64,000 bases of DNA from Cristatella mucedo (lineage: Eukaryota > Bryozoa > Phylactolaemata > Cristatellidae): positions 914,501 through 978,500 of the forward strand of contig WPIO01000072.1 in assembly GCA_009760855.2 (NCBI GenBank), written 5' to 3'. Under the pieces are notes generated by a model, which was not told where the DNA came from, ran no database searches, and worked only from the letters and a program-made list of their open reading frames with translations. The stretch's first letter is position 1. Every line of letters begins with the position of its first letter. The position numbers were made by a program, and so were the translations under genes. This document shows, piece after piece, positions 1 to 13,219 of the stretch.

Positions 1-1426
1 TAACTAGCTAGTAGTCCGATCTGGCTGTGTGTGCTGGAGTTGATGGAAGAGGCTCACAACCTTAGCCCACACGATTACCTCGAACTACCTGGCTGTGCGT
101 TGGTTCAGTCTTTCGGGGACGGATAGCAAAGGAAACATTCGGGAGCAATATGACGAGCATCAGTAAATTGGAGGCCAGATACATTCGGCTGGGATTCGTG
201 TATGTATGCTGCCATTGCATTTGGGCATGCTAGTAGAATGCAATGTGCAGTCATGCGTGGCACGCCTAAATCACTCCCAAAGCTGGTGTTGTCCAGCTGG
301 TGCTGTCTAGCTAGAAGAGCTGTCTCTTGAGGCTTTTTCCGGTTTGATGCAGTTTGACTGGATGGGGGGGAGGTGGTCAAAGTGAATTATGCTACTGGAA
401 TTACACCCAAACGCAAGGAAGCATCTCGACTGCTGGGGCGGTCACTGTGACAGTTCCCTACTCACGTGCATTTTGTGTAAGTATTGAACATTGCTGTCAC
501 CAAAAGTAAGCACCGTGGTTTCAGTGAGACAAAGAAGCATGTTCCAGCAATTATCATGCATCGTGCCTAATTTATCAAGTTAATTGGACCTTCCTGACCA
601 ATTGGACCAGCTGACCAAACACTCCTAAACATCGGCCGATACGCTATATGCTATGCTACGCCATGCTCGGTGTTAAAAGAGGTCACAGGAGACGTGAGAC
701 GGACAGCCGGTTGCCTACATGAGAATGCAAACCAGTCTTATCTAATCACTGTCTGATCATATCGCAGCCTACTTGCTTCCTAGTCAATGCTTGTAGACTT
801 TGAGTTTGAGCTTTTGCCAAAGCAAAACGGTCCTTTAACACCATCTGTAGGATGGTGTTTTCCTGCTTAGTGGTAGGCTGGGTCGGCCCGACTGAGAAGC
901 ATTTTCATGGCTTCCAGTTTTTGCTACCTTGCTCACTACCGAACTCTTCGGTATTGGTAGAGCTATTCATATAGCAATATATTTGACCGTACAATTATCC
1001 TGCTGCATACAATGCCAAAAGTTTACCCTTCACGAAGCTTGACAATTTAGTGACCTTTGGCATGGCTTTTCGGCCATTTCCGATGAATAAATAAGCATCA
1101 ATGGGTTTGCTGTACAATTCCGGGTCGTGTACAGCCTTAGTTACGATTTTGGCACAATCCGATGAAGGGTCGTTTCTAGATGTCATTTTCTGCGCAAAAT
1201 CTGCAATTTTTAAAAGAAACTGTGGCTAATTTTAGGCTTATTGTCTGCAACTTGCAGCACATTGCAATTCGTACTTTGGTATCCAATAATTCGTAGACAC
1301 AGCCTACATCCTGGCTCCAGGTCAGCCGGGGTCCCAGAAAAAAAGCTGCTAATAGAGCTAATCTTGACCGTCCAAATGCTTTTGCGTTTTCATGTACATT
1401 GCAAATGCAGCCTTCCTCGTTTTTAG
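1..1426. other. EML upstream or intronic sequence, no gene recognised
   Basis: This stretch lies 5' of the first recognised EML exon. I looked on the plus strand for the HELP motif and the preceding propeller exons and found no convincing exon. The exon at 1427 starts inside a codon, so at least one coding exon must lie upstream, either here unrecognised or before base 1. Short open frames on both strands show no family features. Confidence 0.5.
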
Positions 1427-4400
1427 CCTGGCCATTCACCCTGACAAGAAGACGATAGCTACCGGGCAAGTTGCGGGTCACGACAGCAAGTGGTCTGCAG
1501 GCAAGGTAGGGGGACATCTGTAAAGCATGCTTGTTCTCTACTCTTTCAAATGGTATCGTTGTGCTCAACATTTGTCAAGAGTGCTGTGCACCAGTGCCTA
1601 ACTGGAAACTTCTCAAGACTCAGCATTAGGTCTGCATTTGGCAAAAAACCAAAGACTGTTCGAGTATGCTCACTTGTCTGTTGGTCAGAGCAGACTTCGT
1701 ACGTCATGGTCATGTAGCCAGCATTGCGGAGGGATGCTGCCCCACCCCCCCCCCCCCCCCCCCGTCGGTCGAAGCTCTCTGTCTTGAGTGATGCTGCCCC
1801 ACCCTCCCCTCCCCCCCCCCCCCCCCCCGTCGGTCGAAGCTCTCTGTCTTGAGTGCGCCCTATCTTGCATCCCATTACTTTAGGGTCATTCTTGTCATTC
1901 ATTATTCATGCTTTTGTACGCTGAGCTCTCATTGCAAGGCTGAAATCGTTCTCTTTCACTGAGCCGTGCTTAATGGGACCCGGTTGCCGTTGGTGACGTC
2001 ATACAGCATACATTACCAGGCAAAGCACCTTTCTGGAGCACATTTTCATTGTCGATGCCTCTTGATGGAGCAGATTTGTAATATGCGTCATCCCTCCACA
2101 CACCCCTCGATTGGGTTAGGTGTTCTTGCCTGCTCTCGTACTTTTGATTTGCTATGAGGTCACTTAGCAGTGCCTTTGCGAAGGTGAAGTTTGTGATCTG
2201 TAACTGTGGCTCCATTATTGTTAGCCTCATGTTCGCATCTGGGACAGTGCCACATTGGCCACACTAAAAGTGATCGGCGTTGGAGTGTTCGAACGAGCCG
2301 TCAGCTGTCTCGCATTTTCTGTGCAGGTTGGTTTCTGGCGCTGTATTTTTCTTCAGCCGCTGCCAGTTCTCTTGAAGTTCCACTGGCTCACGTGCAGTGG
2401 CATGCTCAGTGATTAACTTGTTGTAGAATGGTGGATTGCATCTGGTCGCTGTTGATGAAGGCAACGACCACAATCTTACTCTGTGGGACTGGCAGAAGGG
2501 TGACAAGGGTACGAAGCTGGCCGAGGCCAAGGTAAAGTGCTTTGGTGTTGTTGCTGCTGGGCTTAGTGTGCCAGGGAACAGGCAGAACTAAGGAAGTCCT
2601 TGTTGCTCTGGAACATTCGGCACTGGGCAATTCTCTCAATGTAGTCATGTAGATGTCATTTTTCTTTCACGTGTGCATTGGTGCACTGATCTTTTCCTTG
2701 GCTTGGTTGATTCTAACCTTGCCGCCGGTCGGCTGTGTAGTGGTTAGTGCCCCGGGGTGCTGTCGCTTTGTTTGGGGAAGGCTAGGCATTAGTATGCAGT
2801 CGTTTGTATCACGGAGCGTTGCGCACAGTTCTCGAGCAAGCAACTTGTTTTGCGTGACCTTTGCTTCATTCGAAATTGGATGTCCTTGAAATCGGCCGTC
2901 GTGGACGTGGCATTCAATCCGGTCGGCTACTGCCTTGGCACTAGGAAATTGTCTTTTTGAGCTGTTGTGCGCCCGTGACCTTAATTTAAGGGCCGACAGT
3001 TGGTATAAGATAGGCATGCGCCATAGAGATCCGTCACACACACACACGAGAGAGACAATCACACTTACATCCATTAACTCTCACTTTTTCTTGTGCCCTT
3101 CTCTCTCATCTTTTCTCTCTTCCTTCTCATTTTCCGACTCTCTCTCCATCTCTCTCTCCTGCTCTCTTTTGCTGCCGTTTATGTAGCCGACAGTATCCAT
3201 CAGTGCAGAAGGACTAGCATGTATGGAAATGGATATTATATCGATGCCTCCCTCCCCCTCTCATTTTGCCGGTGACACTGTGCAGAGGCAATAATACTGT
3301 TCGTTGCCAGCTATTAGCTTCATTTTACACATGACCGTACTCTCCGATAGATCTGGGTGGTTTATATAGAGTAACTCTAGTGGTTGGGGAAGGCTGCCAT
3401 ATTCACTTTTGTGCTGGAGGCCAAGGACGGCTGGATCCTAATAAGTGCATGTACCTGACCAGCATGAACACGACTGTCTTACGAGTAGTCCACGCAATGC
3501 AATAACGCCGTGTGATGTCGATTGCTTGTTTTGCTTATCATTTGGCAGAGCTCAGGTGAAGCAGTCCTGAACGTGGAGTTTCATCCCATCGAAAAAGACC
3601 GACTTGTCCTTACGGGAAAGAACATGATAGCCAACTATGAATACATTGGCGGTGCCCTAAAGAAGCAGCTAGGCATATTTGAGGTAAGATTGATAGATGT
3701 CAGAAAAACCTAGGCTTGTGCTCACTCAACCTTTCTTTCTCCTTTGAACCGTTCGAGTGTCGTGCGCACATGCCCGCCCTTCTAGTGCCGGTAAAGATAA
3801 GCATCGTGGCCTTTCTATGCGATTTCTCTAGAAATTCGAGAAGCCCAAGTTTGTCACCTCGCTCGCATTCAGCGCAAACGGTGATACAGTGACGGGCGAC
3901 AGCAACGGCACCATATTCATCTGGGGCAAAGGTGTGGCTTTCTGTTGTGCCAGCTCAGTGCTGTTTCAGCTGCCGTTTCTGAGCTAGCTCACCCCAGTCA
4001 AGGCTGAGGCTGTGCTCGCCCGGGCACGGATCGCTGCTGCTCGCAAATCTCCTGTGCCGCCGAGCAGCTCCGAGAGCCAGCACTGCCCATTGCCATTTCA
4101 GGCGAGCACCGCATCACCGACTCGATACTGAATGCGCACGACGGCGGCATATTCGCGCTTAGCAGCATGCCCGACGGCTCGCTCGTGTCCGGTGGAGGAA
4201 AGGACAGGCTGGTGAAGCGCTGGGCACTGAGCACAAAGACAGTCACCGAGCAGCAGGAGGTTCGCAGCTGCCGTCGAACCGCGCCCCTGCAGCTTGCCAC
4301 CTCGCGCCCCTGCAGCGTGCCACCTTGCTTCCCACACACCTGTCGGCCGATCCCGACGCCGGCGGAACGACTTCCGCGAACAAGTAGCCTCCCCTCAAGG

Positions 4401-7400
4401 CGCTCGCTGCCGGTGCAGGTGGATGCATCTTTCGGCGCCGTCCGAACAGTCAGCACCTACATCGGCGACAGGATTGTTGTCGGCACGACTCAGAATGCCA
4501 TCCTGGAGGGCAGCCTCAAGGAAGGCTTTAAGCTGGTCATCCGAGTGAGTTCCCTCCGCTGGTGGATCGGTGCCTTCGCTTGCAGGCCGTCGAGCGGCAT
4601 GCCAGCATTTCCTTATGCTGGCCGTGCTCCTTCGTTGAATCGCTGTATGTCTGCTTGCATTCAGCTGATTGGGTGTGCTATGCCTAGGGCCATTTCGATG
4701 AGCTCTGGGGACTGACTGTCCATCCGTCGGAAGGCCATTTCTTGACCTGCGGAACTGACAAGCAGGTGTTCCTCTGGGATGCCAAGACCCACAGTTCGGT
4801 GTGGACCAAGGACATAAAGGTGCCGTGACAAATGTTGCTACCTGCCATGCTTGCATTTTTTCCAAAATGTCTATTTTTAGTGCACAGGGAAGATTAGTGT
4901 CTTTAGTCAGGCAGTGAGCAACAAATGAACTGTCATTATCTTTTTTAATATCATTTTAGATATGCTGAGGGCTATTCAATCGCAGCTGTGTGGCACCTCT
5001 GTCCGAATTCATTTGCAGCTGTATTCGTTGTCTGAGCATCCTTCAAGTTGCCTGATGCGTTCCTCTTTCTGTGCGACACGACAATGTGCACTTGTACCCA
5101 CCCTGTCTGCATCTTTTTCTTCAGACGAAGCTGCATTATCCCCAGCCAGCCTTTGGGCTTGGATCGTGTCCCGGTCCTCTTGTTAGTCTCTGGTTTACTG
5201 CAATCGTTATATCAGTTTCGAGCACCAGCGCTTCTTGTGATGCCGAGCTGGGTGCAGCTGCTGAGCTGAGTGTGTGTGGTCGTGGCTGGCGGCAGCCCCA
5301 AGGGGTCGTCATTAGTAGGAAGCTGCTCTAGGCTCAGGCTCTACTGCTCGATGACAATGTGTCCTCGGTACCGTGCCTCTCCCTACTGCGCTGTGGGCCC
5401 CACTGTTCCCTAAGCTGAATGCTCCCTGACTGTTATTGCTGAATCAGTGGCTTGATAGCTCCATCCCAAGCAGAAGGGTTCTAAGAGATTATCTTTTGAG
5501 ATAAGACAGCTTGCTACCGGCGTACGGTTTTGTTCATGTTCTGTCCTGTTTCTTGATCCGAACCTGCATGTGCCATCGTGTTTGCTTGCATTGTTCAGTT
5601 TCATTGTTTTGTTTCATTGATGCCTCAAGCACTGCATTTGTTCGCAGCTCGGGTAGGCGAGTTCGATCCACTCGATTGCCGCTGCCTTTTGGCAGCGTTA
5701 TATGGCACTGAATGCTATGTAGATCTTGTGAGGCTGGGGCTACATTTGGTTCAAGCTCATATCGTCTTTGTAGGAAGTAGCGCCACTTGGTTTTCGTCCG
5801 AGTGCCCAGCCCATTGTTGGGGCATCAAGGCTGTTGGGGAGTGAAATGAACTAATTGCTATCATTAGGATTGAAGATATGTAACCTCTGACTAAGCCAAC
5901 TTGGTAGATGGCCATAGATTGCTGTTGTGGATAAAAATAATAATAACAATAAGAATATACTCTCAGTTGCTAAAGATCATTGCAGTATGGCCACTGCTAC
6001 TGTGGCTGTAAATTCGTTCGGGTAGTAAGAGGGTTTTCTACCATGCCAAGCATACCTTAAGTTATCCAAAGCATTTGGAAAAAATTATTGAAAGCCCCAA
6101 AACGAGCACATGCTGCTGATATGTATGCATTTAGTGTAAAGTCCTCCCTCCATGATTATTTGTGACCTCCTTTGTCTGGTCAGGCACAGAGGCCACTAGC
6201 TTCTGAATTATCTCCTCTGCAGTATTATATTCCAGTAAGCCTGAGTTTTATTGAAAAGGTCGCCTTCTAGTGAAAGCCTAACAACTGCCTCAGCTGCCTA
6301 TCGAGATTGCTCCAGAGTCGCTCTATGGAGTGAGTACAAATCAGGCCGCTTAAGTTGCACCATATAAAGATTCATCAAAAAGGGCTTGACTCTTAAGTTA
6401 TCGTTGGTCAAGCAGGATTGCAAAGTTGGATTGCAAAGTTCAAATACTCTGCTTGGGGTTCTTACATTTGGCAGCAAGATAACGACCCCAAGCAAACTGT
6501 CAGGCCAGTGAAGTACCTGTTGACGAATCCTTGTTTGGTGCTGGTGCAGTGGCCCAGCCAGTCGTCTGATTTAAACCCCAAAGAACGACTGGAGCTATTA
6601 TCGACAGGTGGCTAGGGCCAGATGTCGTGCCAATAACAGTAGTCGACCTTTTCTTTACAATTTTCAGTAAAGCTGGTTGCCGCTTCACCTGGCCAGGCAA
6701 GGGAGGTAAAAAAGAATCATGGTAGGACGACGTTACACTTAACAAATACATACCAACAATATCTGTATGCATTTTGGGCTTTCAATAAATATTTTCAAAT
6801 GCTTTGCATAACTTTAGTATGATTGGCACCATAGAAAGCCCCTAATTACTAGAACGACTTTACATCCACTGCAGCATTGGCCATATTAAAAAGATTTTTT
6901 GCAGCTGAATGTAATAGCAATACGTATTATACAACCCTCATAAGGGCATTGGGCTGTGAGTTGGTTGCTTGGTCTGCTGCGGCAGCAGTGACAACTACCT
7001 GAAGCCGCCAGCCGACCTGCCGCTAGAGTGGTCCGCTACCGCCAGGGCATGCCCATTCCCCGAGCCTCCTGTCGAGACTAAGGTGTCGAATAGGTGCTAA
7101 GCAGCCAATTCTGCCCAGTGTGTGCATGCTTGATGCAAGGCAGAACAGCCGGCAGTGTGTGCATCGGCCAGCGTAGAGGTGTGTCTGCTTGTTGTGTTTT
7201 GCCAATGCTGTCTCATCTCACTGCTCTGCCCCTACAGGAAGCAGCCCAGTGTGCGACCTTCCACCCAAAGTGTTCTGTCGTGGCAATTGGAACCACCCGC
7301 TCCCGCTGGCTGGTGCTGGACACTACCACCGCCGAGATCCTGAGCACTCAGTCCGATGGCGAGGAGCAGATCGAATGCATCGAGTACTCACCAGGTGAGA

Positions 7401-9372
7401 GCCAGCAGCGAGAGTTAGGCCACCAGCGCACACACCCACCTCAGGCACATCACCGCTTGCATTCCTTTCTCCCAGTGCTAGAGAGCAGCATCGACTGATT
7501 CCGAGGGCCTTAGACTACCTACTTCCTAATGCCTTAACATATTCCATTCTGCTTTCATGACTATTCCATTTCCATGGGCTGTCTTTGGATGTGCTTCCCA
7601 CAAAGGGACCTGCTTAGCATAAGGCGTGATGTCACAGCTAGTCACTACTTACCTGTAGGCTGTTGGTAAGAATCTTCGTTTGTCAGCCCGTCAACCGTTC
7701 AGCCCTCAAAACTAAAAACCATAAGTTACTGGCGCTTGCACTGTCTAAGGCTCGTTCCGGTAGTCACTAGCTCCCTGTAGCTCAGGTATGAAGTAAATTG
7801 TGGACTTCCGGCTGTTTCCGGGGTGTCGATAACTTGTCTACTGCCCCTGCTACACTTCTTTTTTCTGCAGGTCATACAATCGACCGCATACAGTTAATAC
7901 TACCCTCCTTGTACAGCTTTGCTTCTCACTCTTTAATTGTTGCTCGATGTAAAGTCTTTTGGCTATCGGAAAGCCGGCTTAGGCTTTGAGTGAGAAACAG
8001 AAAACCTGTCCTGCTAAGCCCACTCTTAGTCCATGTGGTTTGTGCGATTGCAGACATGTTAGATTGTCCCTTGCCAAGCCGATGCCTTTGGCTGACTGCC
8101 CTCTCGAGTTGTTGCAATTGCCTCATGCCACTTGAATGCGGCCAACCGGCTCCTGAGTTATGATTGTGTCACGTCGAGTCATCGAGTGCCTCATTCGGCT
8201 GCCCTTGTCAGTGTCGAGCTTCTTGTGTCCTTGTGGAATGAATCGCCAATGATCCACCGCTTGCCTTCCGCAGAATGGTATTGCATACTGGCCCTTCAGC
8301 ATGGCATATTGCACCCATCTGTGTGCATCTTTTCAGGCGGCCCGGCCTGTTAGCTGACCGTTCTTATTTTTTTGATCCTCGTCAGTTATATAAGGGCCGA
8401 GTATTGGCTTGCCCTTTCTGTACAGTTCGACCATCTTAATCTTCGGTGCCTTGCTAACATCAAGCTTATGATGGTTGAAGCCACGTCAAGATGGCCCAAA
8501 CCTTACACTGTCCTCACCTTCTGATAGCCGACCGTCGGCAGTAGTGTAGGAGTAATTGCCAGGTTGTTAATGAAGACTGTCCAATGTAACCTCTGCCTGC
8601 TCGTTGTTGTCATGTACACTGGTCTGTGCAAGATCTGCATGTTTCGTTTATGTTTGCTTTTGGCTGGCTTCACGCATACTGGCATTGCACACGTGGAATC
8701 TTCAGCTGGCGGGTGAGGTGTATAGAGAGCCTTTGGTAGGCATCGAGGTGCACATCTATTTCGTGGCAGCTAGGTCTCTGCAGGAATTGACTCTTCTTCA
8801 AGGGCAAAGCTTGATAAAAACTTATGAGCTGCCGCTTGCTTGCCGAAGGCCTCATTGGATGCTGCTGCTACTTTTTCGTGCTGCTGTAACGGCTCCGAGG
8901 ATTTTGATCGGAAGTGTCTTTCACCCAAGATGGTGGCTCCAGATAGCGTTCTCGTTTACTCGGGCTCACTTACAAGGTTTTCTTTTCCTTTTTCTGGTGC
9001 AGAGCGTCATGTCACATAACGAAGTCGCCGGGGCCCAAACCCAGAGAGTTCGCCCTAACAAGGGTGGCAGTTTTGGTTGGCTACAGTGTCAACTGCCTTG
9101 TTTCCTCCCATCAACTAATGAGTGTGCGCTTTAGCCAGCAGCCTGCTCGAGATCAGCTGCTGACGTGCTCGTGTGACCAGCAAGTTCCTAGAACCGGTGT
9201 CAGCTGCCTATACCTTATTCTGGCCGTGCATGTATAGGGTTTGGCAAAGGAGCTGCTCTGTGCCGAAGTATAGTACTCACACATGTATATATATATCGGA
9301 CAGCTTTTTGTTTCACGTCTGATAGTGCATTCGCTACTGCAAGAGCTTATGCTGCCTCACTTAGGCGAAGGG

Positions 9373-9436
<64 letters not shown>

Positions 9437-12400
9437 ACTCTCTCTTCACTTGCGTTCTCTCTCCCTTTGCCCCTCTCTCCTTCTCACTTTCTCCCTTTCT
9501 TTTCTGAGCGAGGCTCCCAGTTGCCGGGAGGACTGCTGCATCGCTTCGCCTTTCTTCGTTCTGCATCGCTTCGCCAGCCAGGTTTCGCATGCCTTGTGGC
9601 TCCGGGTAACATTCGCTGTGCTGTTTCAGGGTCGATGGTCATATTTACAGCCCAGCTTTCAGTGGTCTTTTACTATTATTTTAAAGAGATTGGGAACTCT
9701 CATTGCTGCTCTGCTAAGCCACAGGGGTAAGATTTCGTAGGTAGTTATACTTTCACTCTCTAAATCAGCTTGCCAAATGGAGGTCCTCCTTGACAGTAGG
9801 AGGTTGTAGCAACCACTGGCTACCGGACTCAGTAGCTTCCTGTCTGTGGTTTCAGCTCAGTGCAGGTCAGCCAGGCCCGACCCCCACATCTGTCTGTTCG
9901 TTGCAAACAAAGGATGCTTCTCTCAGCCTGCCTTCGGCCCAACCGGACCTCTTTTCCCTTCCAAGGTGGCTAATAGATGGTCTAGAGCCTGACCAGATGT
10001 GATCCACACCCTCCCTCCAATATGTCGAATTCTCCCAACAGCCTTGCTGCGTGTATTGCTGGCATCCCCACATGGATATATATGGTTGCAAAGTTTCTCA
10101 AATTGAACCAACTGACAAGTTATGGGCAAACCAAGTTTGCCTCAGAAATTAGAAAGCTGAGCGCTCAAAATTGGCTCTGCCAGCATTTCTCCTGTTGCAT
10201 CTGCACAAAATCTAGGTATCTTGTTCCAAAATGACCTTTCACTAGATGACCATACAGGTGCCATAGTCAAGTCTGCTTACTTTCAGCTACATAAAATTGC
10301 TACAATTCGGACTTGCTTAAACAGGAATACTACATCTAAATTGATTGATGCATATATGACATACCGGCTCAACTTCTGTAACTCACTGCTTGCTAGTCTA
10401 GCGGCCTATGCAATCAGATGCTTACAGCTGGTGCAAAACTCTGCAGGTAGGCTTGTCTGTCGTGAGAGTCGGAGTTGCCATATTGCACCACTTCTTCCTG
10501 ACCTGCACTGGCTTCCAATCAAGCAGTGTATCGACTTCAAGATTCTGCCATTGACTTTAAGGTTCCTTCATTCTCTGGTTCCAGCCGACCTATCATAACT
10601 ACTTCTTCCCCAGGCTAGGCATCGTGCTACATGCTTTTTTGAATCAAATCGTTTAGCTATACTTCGTACGAGCCACAAATGCTTTGGAGACATTGCCTTT
10701 AGTTCGTACGCTCCTAAAACCTATAACTCACTCCAGATGGACATCACAACATCCCCTGAGTTGATTAAGTTTAAAAAGAAGTTGGAATGCACCTGTTAAA
10801 TACAGCACTTATTGGGTCCTGGTGATTTATCCTGTATGTATACATACAGGCTTTTACTGTGCATGCTACTACTAACCATATTTTACATGTTGATCCTGTG
10901 CATGTCACCTGTAACCATGTTATGCTTGTTGACATTGTGCAGGCTACCACTAATTATTTGATCTTGCCTTCTTTACAACATATGTAAAATGCCTAGAAAG
11001 ACATTTAGTTCTCTGAGGGCACTGTAAAAAAAAATTATGATTATTGTGTGGAAGGGTGTCTCAAGAGCGTTCAACCTCCACACAGCACATGGCAATGCTT
11101 TTTATTAACATAGCCCTTTTTCGGCTCGTTCACACTGTCGAAGCAGGTTGATAGCTCCCAGTGTGCATCTATGTGATTAAGCTAAAAAAAAAACGGCTTC
11201 TTTTTTTATTACTGGCGTTCTCAGCGGTCTGGTTTAAATCGCTGCCTGACACTTATTAGAAAACAATGAGCCCTTGTTGACCAGTCGAATCGAAGTTGGA
11301 CAAATATACCTGGCTTACTCAGCTCAATGGGAGCAACTGCTGTCGGGCATGCCTCCAGTCGACCTTGTCTGCCGACTTTCCGGCAGTGTGCATGGACAGC
11401 AGTGCTGTCTGCCATCCTCACCTGGCCTGCTTCTCTACCCCAGCCCTCCAGGCCACAGCACGTGTCATTGTTCGAGAGTGCCCATTGTTCCAGGCTAGTG
11501 CCAGGGTGCACACACCTGCCACTATGCACGCGTGCCAACGATCCATGTAAGTGCACATGCACTGGCACTCGTGCCAATGCAGAGCGCCTGCTAGAGCGTG
11601 CTCACACCTTCGTCGCCGCCCACCGATCTCAGAGCATTGCCTGCCAGCTGCTGTTTATTTCCTCCCAGATGGCGCTTACGTGGCCGTCGGATCCCGTGAC
11701 AATAACATCTACGTGTATGAGTCGAGCGATGACGGTAGAAAGTACACACGTCTGGGCAAGTGTCACGGCCACACGAGCTTTGTCACGCACATCGACTGGT
11801 CCGCCGACAGCAAGATGCTCGTGAGTAACTCGGGCGACTACGAGGTGCTCTACTGGAGCCTGCCTTCGTGCAAGCAGGTGACGCACGCCGACAAGTACAA
11901 GGACCTGCAGTTCGCCACGCAGAACTGCACTCTGGCCCTCAACAGCATGGGTACGCATGCGCCCTGCAGCCGCGAAACAGCGAGCGAGCTGCAGTAGCCT
12001 CAGTCGGCACGTAGCTTGTCCGGCTAGGCGTGCTGTGGTGGCACTTTGCCGAGGAGGCCCAAGCGAATGCAGGCACGTGCGTCGGCTGCCTCTTTCCCGT
12101 CTGTATTTTCCTCAGTGCAGCTCAGTCACAGCTGTTGCTGCCGCTGCTCTACTCGGTTTGCAGGCATCTGGCAAGAGGGAGCCGATGGCACTGACGTCAA
12201 TGCCTGCTCTCGCAGCAGCAAGGCCGACCTCTTGGCCACCGGTGACGACTTCGGGAGCGTCAATCTGTACAGCTATCCTTCGCGCACGAGCAAGGTACGT
12301 CGGCCGCCGGGTTCGGCTGAATCTCTTTGCCACGAGACAATCCTCTGTTTATCCGGTCGGCTCGCCAGTGCTGAATTGGGTCGGCTGTTTCGATTCGGTC

Positions 12401-13219
12401 CAGGCAGGACTGCCGATGATGTCACCTAGACCTGTTCAATTCTTAGCTGGCACGCTGTGTCAAACGCTGCTCTCAACGTCACCTCCATGGCATCTCGGTC
12501 GAGCTGACCGAAACACCAACCATTCGGCTGCCATGGCACTGCTGACTCTTATGCCCTCAACTTCTGCTGCTGCTGCTGACCTCAGTCACCTCGGTGCATG
12601 CCTTTGCAGCCCTTCTACCCGAGAGCTCTCGGCTATGCAATTGTCCGGTCCCTTTGGCTTGAATTCGGTTGGTGGCAGCTGCTTTTGCCCTGCAGATAGC
12701 CGACTGAGGCGTTCACACTTTCGCTGCTGCTGCGCTACAATACCGACTTCACCCTGGCCCAGGTCTTAGCACTCGCTCTATGCCTCCCACCTCTTCAATG
12801 GTCTTGACTGTGCGTTTCCATTCGTTGGGTGGTGCAGTGCCTATCCCTGAGATGCAGAACCCCACACTCAGCTCTTTATTGCGAATTGCTGAGGCTGAGG
12901 AGCCTGTAGTGTGTCACAGTCTTGAGTATCTCGCGATAGAACACAAGCAACAGCCATTGCACCGGTGTCTCATATGGAAATGCAATGCATTTCTAATCAC
13001 TCTTGAATGATTTTGCTGACACCTCATGCATGTCTTGAATGGTCAGGCTTGTGTAGACAAATATGTTTTGTGATCTCTTACTTGTAGGCCCCGTTTAATG
13101 CATTCACTGGGCACAGCAGTCACGTGACAAACGTCCGCTTCCTTCCGGACGACAGCTATCTGCTTTCGACTGGCGGCAAAGACACTTCAGTACTTCAATG
13201 GAGTGTCGTCCGTGCCTAA
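1427..13219 (+). CDS. EML: EMAP-like (EML) microtubule-associated WD40 protein, 3' part, 12 exons
   Basis: EML proteins bind tubulin and microtubules through a double beta-propeller (TAPE) domain that follows a HELP motif. Exons seen: 1427-1505, 2225-2326, 2427-2531, 3549-3683, 3832-3931, 4102-4259, 4419-4544, 4688-4819, 7238-7394, 11669-11950, 12164-12294 and 13088-13219 (stop TAA). All have AG/GT borders, and the phases are compatible from the first partial codon to the stop, giving about 546 codons. Family signatures in order are LAIHPDKKTIATGQVAG, HVRIWDS, NLTLWDWQKGDKG, VTGDSNGTIFIWGKG, AHDGGIFALSSMPDGSLVSG, VVGTTQNAILEG, GHFDELWGLTVHPSEGHFLT, GRKYTRLGKCHGHTSFVTHI, SNSGDYEVLYW, EGADGTDVNA and STGGKDTSVLQW. 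These match animal EML1-4 closely. The HELP motif and N-terminal coiled coil are missing from view. Intron 9 (7395-11668) carries a LINE copy. Confidence 0.93.
1733..1855. repeat. Tandem duplication of a poly-C unit
   Basis: Two adjacent copies of about 55-65 bases each run from GATGCTGCCCCACC through a long C run to a shared GTCGGTCGAAGCTCTCTGTC segment. The copies differ mainly in C-run length. The repeat lies inside the EML intron 1506-2224. Confidence 0.9.
2889..2956 (+). pseudogene. Possible relic or alternative WD40 exon in the EML gene
   Basis: In the intron 2532-3548 one frame reads KSAVVDVAFNPVGYCLGT, preceded by RNWMSL and followed by a stop at about 2957. It resembles the start of an EML propeller blade, such as AVLNVEFHP in the following exon and the FHP...IGT pattern in the exon at 7238. 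I see no good acceptor directly before it or donor directly after it. Chance similarity is possible. Confidence 0.3.
4820..7237 (+). other. EML intron 8
   Basis: No coding exon was recognised in this 2.4-kb intron. It contains the Tc1-like remnant described separately and otherwise unremarkable sequence. Open frames here lack family features. Confidence 0.6.
6418..6615 (+). mobile_element. Remnant of a DD34E (Tc1-type) transposase
   Basis: The plus frame contains QQDNDPKQT, then QWPSQSSDLNPKERL. Exactly 34 residues separate the second catalytic Asp from the Glu, the spacing of Tc1 transposases. The catalytic Glu context, usually NPIE, reads NPKE. The frame ends soon after and no first-Asp region is visible, so this is a decayed fragment. 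It differs in sequence from the two full Tc1 copies elsewhere in the window, so it belongs to another lineage. Confidence 0.75.
9377..9433. repeat. (CT)n microsatellite
   Basis: About 57 bases of uninterrupted CT dinucleotides, followed by a further pyrimidine-rich tract to about 9510. Confidence 0.97.
9988..11045 (+). mobile_element. CR1/L2-type LINE, 5'-truncated copy
   Basis: The translated similarity begins at SNSPNSLAACI and continues through LFQNDLSLDD, LNFCNSLLASL, LQLVQNSAGRLVCRE and LHWLPIKQCIDFK. This is the reverse-transcriptase-to-C-terminus region of CR1/L2 elements. The copy ends with the family 3' sequence (CTAGAAAGA...TCTCTGAGGGC) and an A-rich tail near 11040. Frameshifts and stops break the frame. 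It is the only long plus-strand copy. Confidence 0.88.

Larger units (their letters stand above)
7395..11668 (+). other. EML intron 9, with microsatellite and LINE
   Basis: This is the largest EML intron, at 4.3 kb. It contains a (CT)n tract and a plus-strand LINE copy, both listed separately. The 176-codon frame at 8604-9134 has no family features and no splice support. Confidence 0.6.

Noticed and set aside
8604-9134. 176-codon frame in EML intron 9
   Set aside because: No family signature, no splice context, and it lies inside an intron whose flanking exons join in phase.
9377-9433. Repeat array considered as CRISPR-like
   Set aside because: It is a simple dinucleotide microsatellite in a eukaryotic intron with no spacers.
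11957-12769. 270-codon open frame on the plus strand
   Set aside because: It runs through an EML intron, the exon at 12164-12294 in the wrong frame, and the next intron. Composition is low-complexity Ser/Ala/Leu and no family features are seen.
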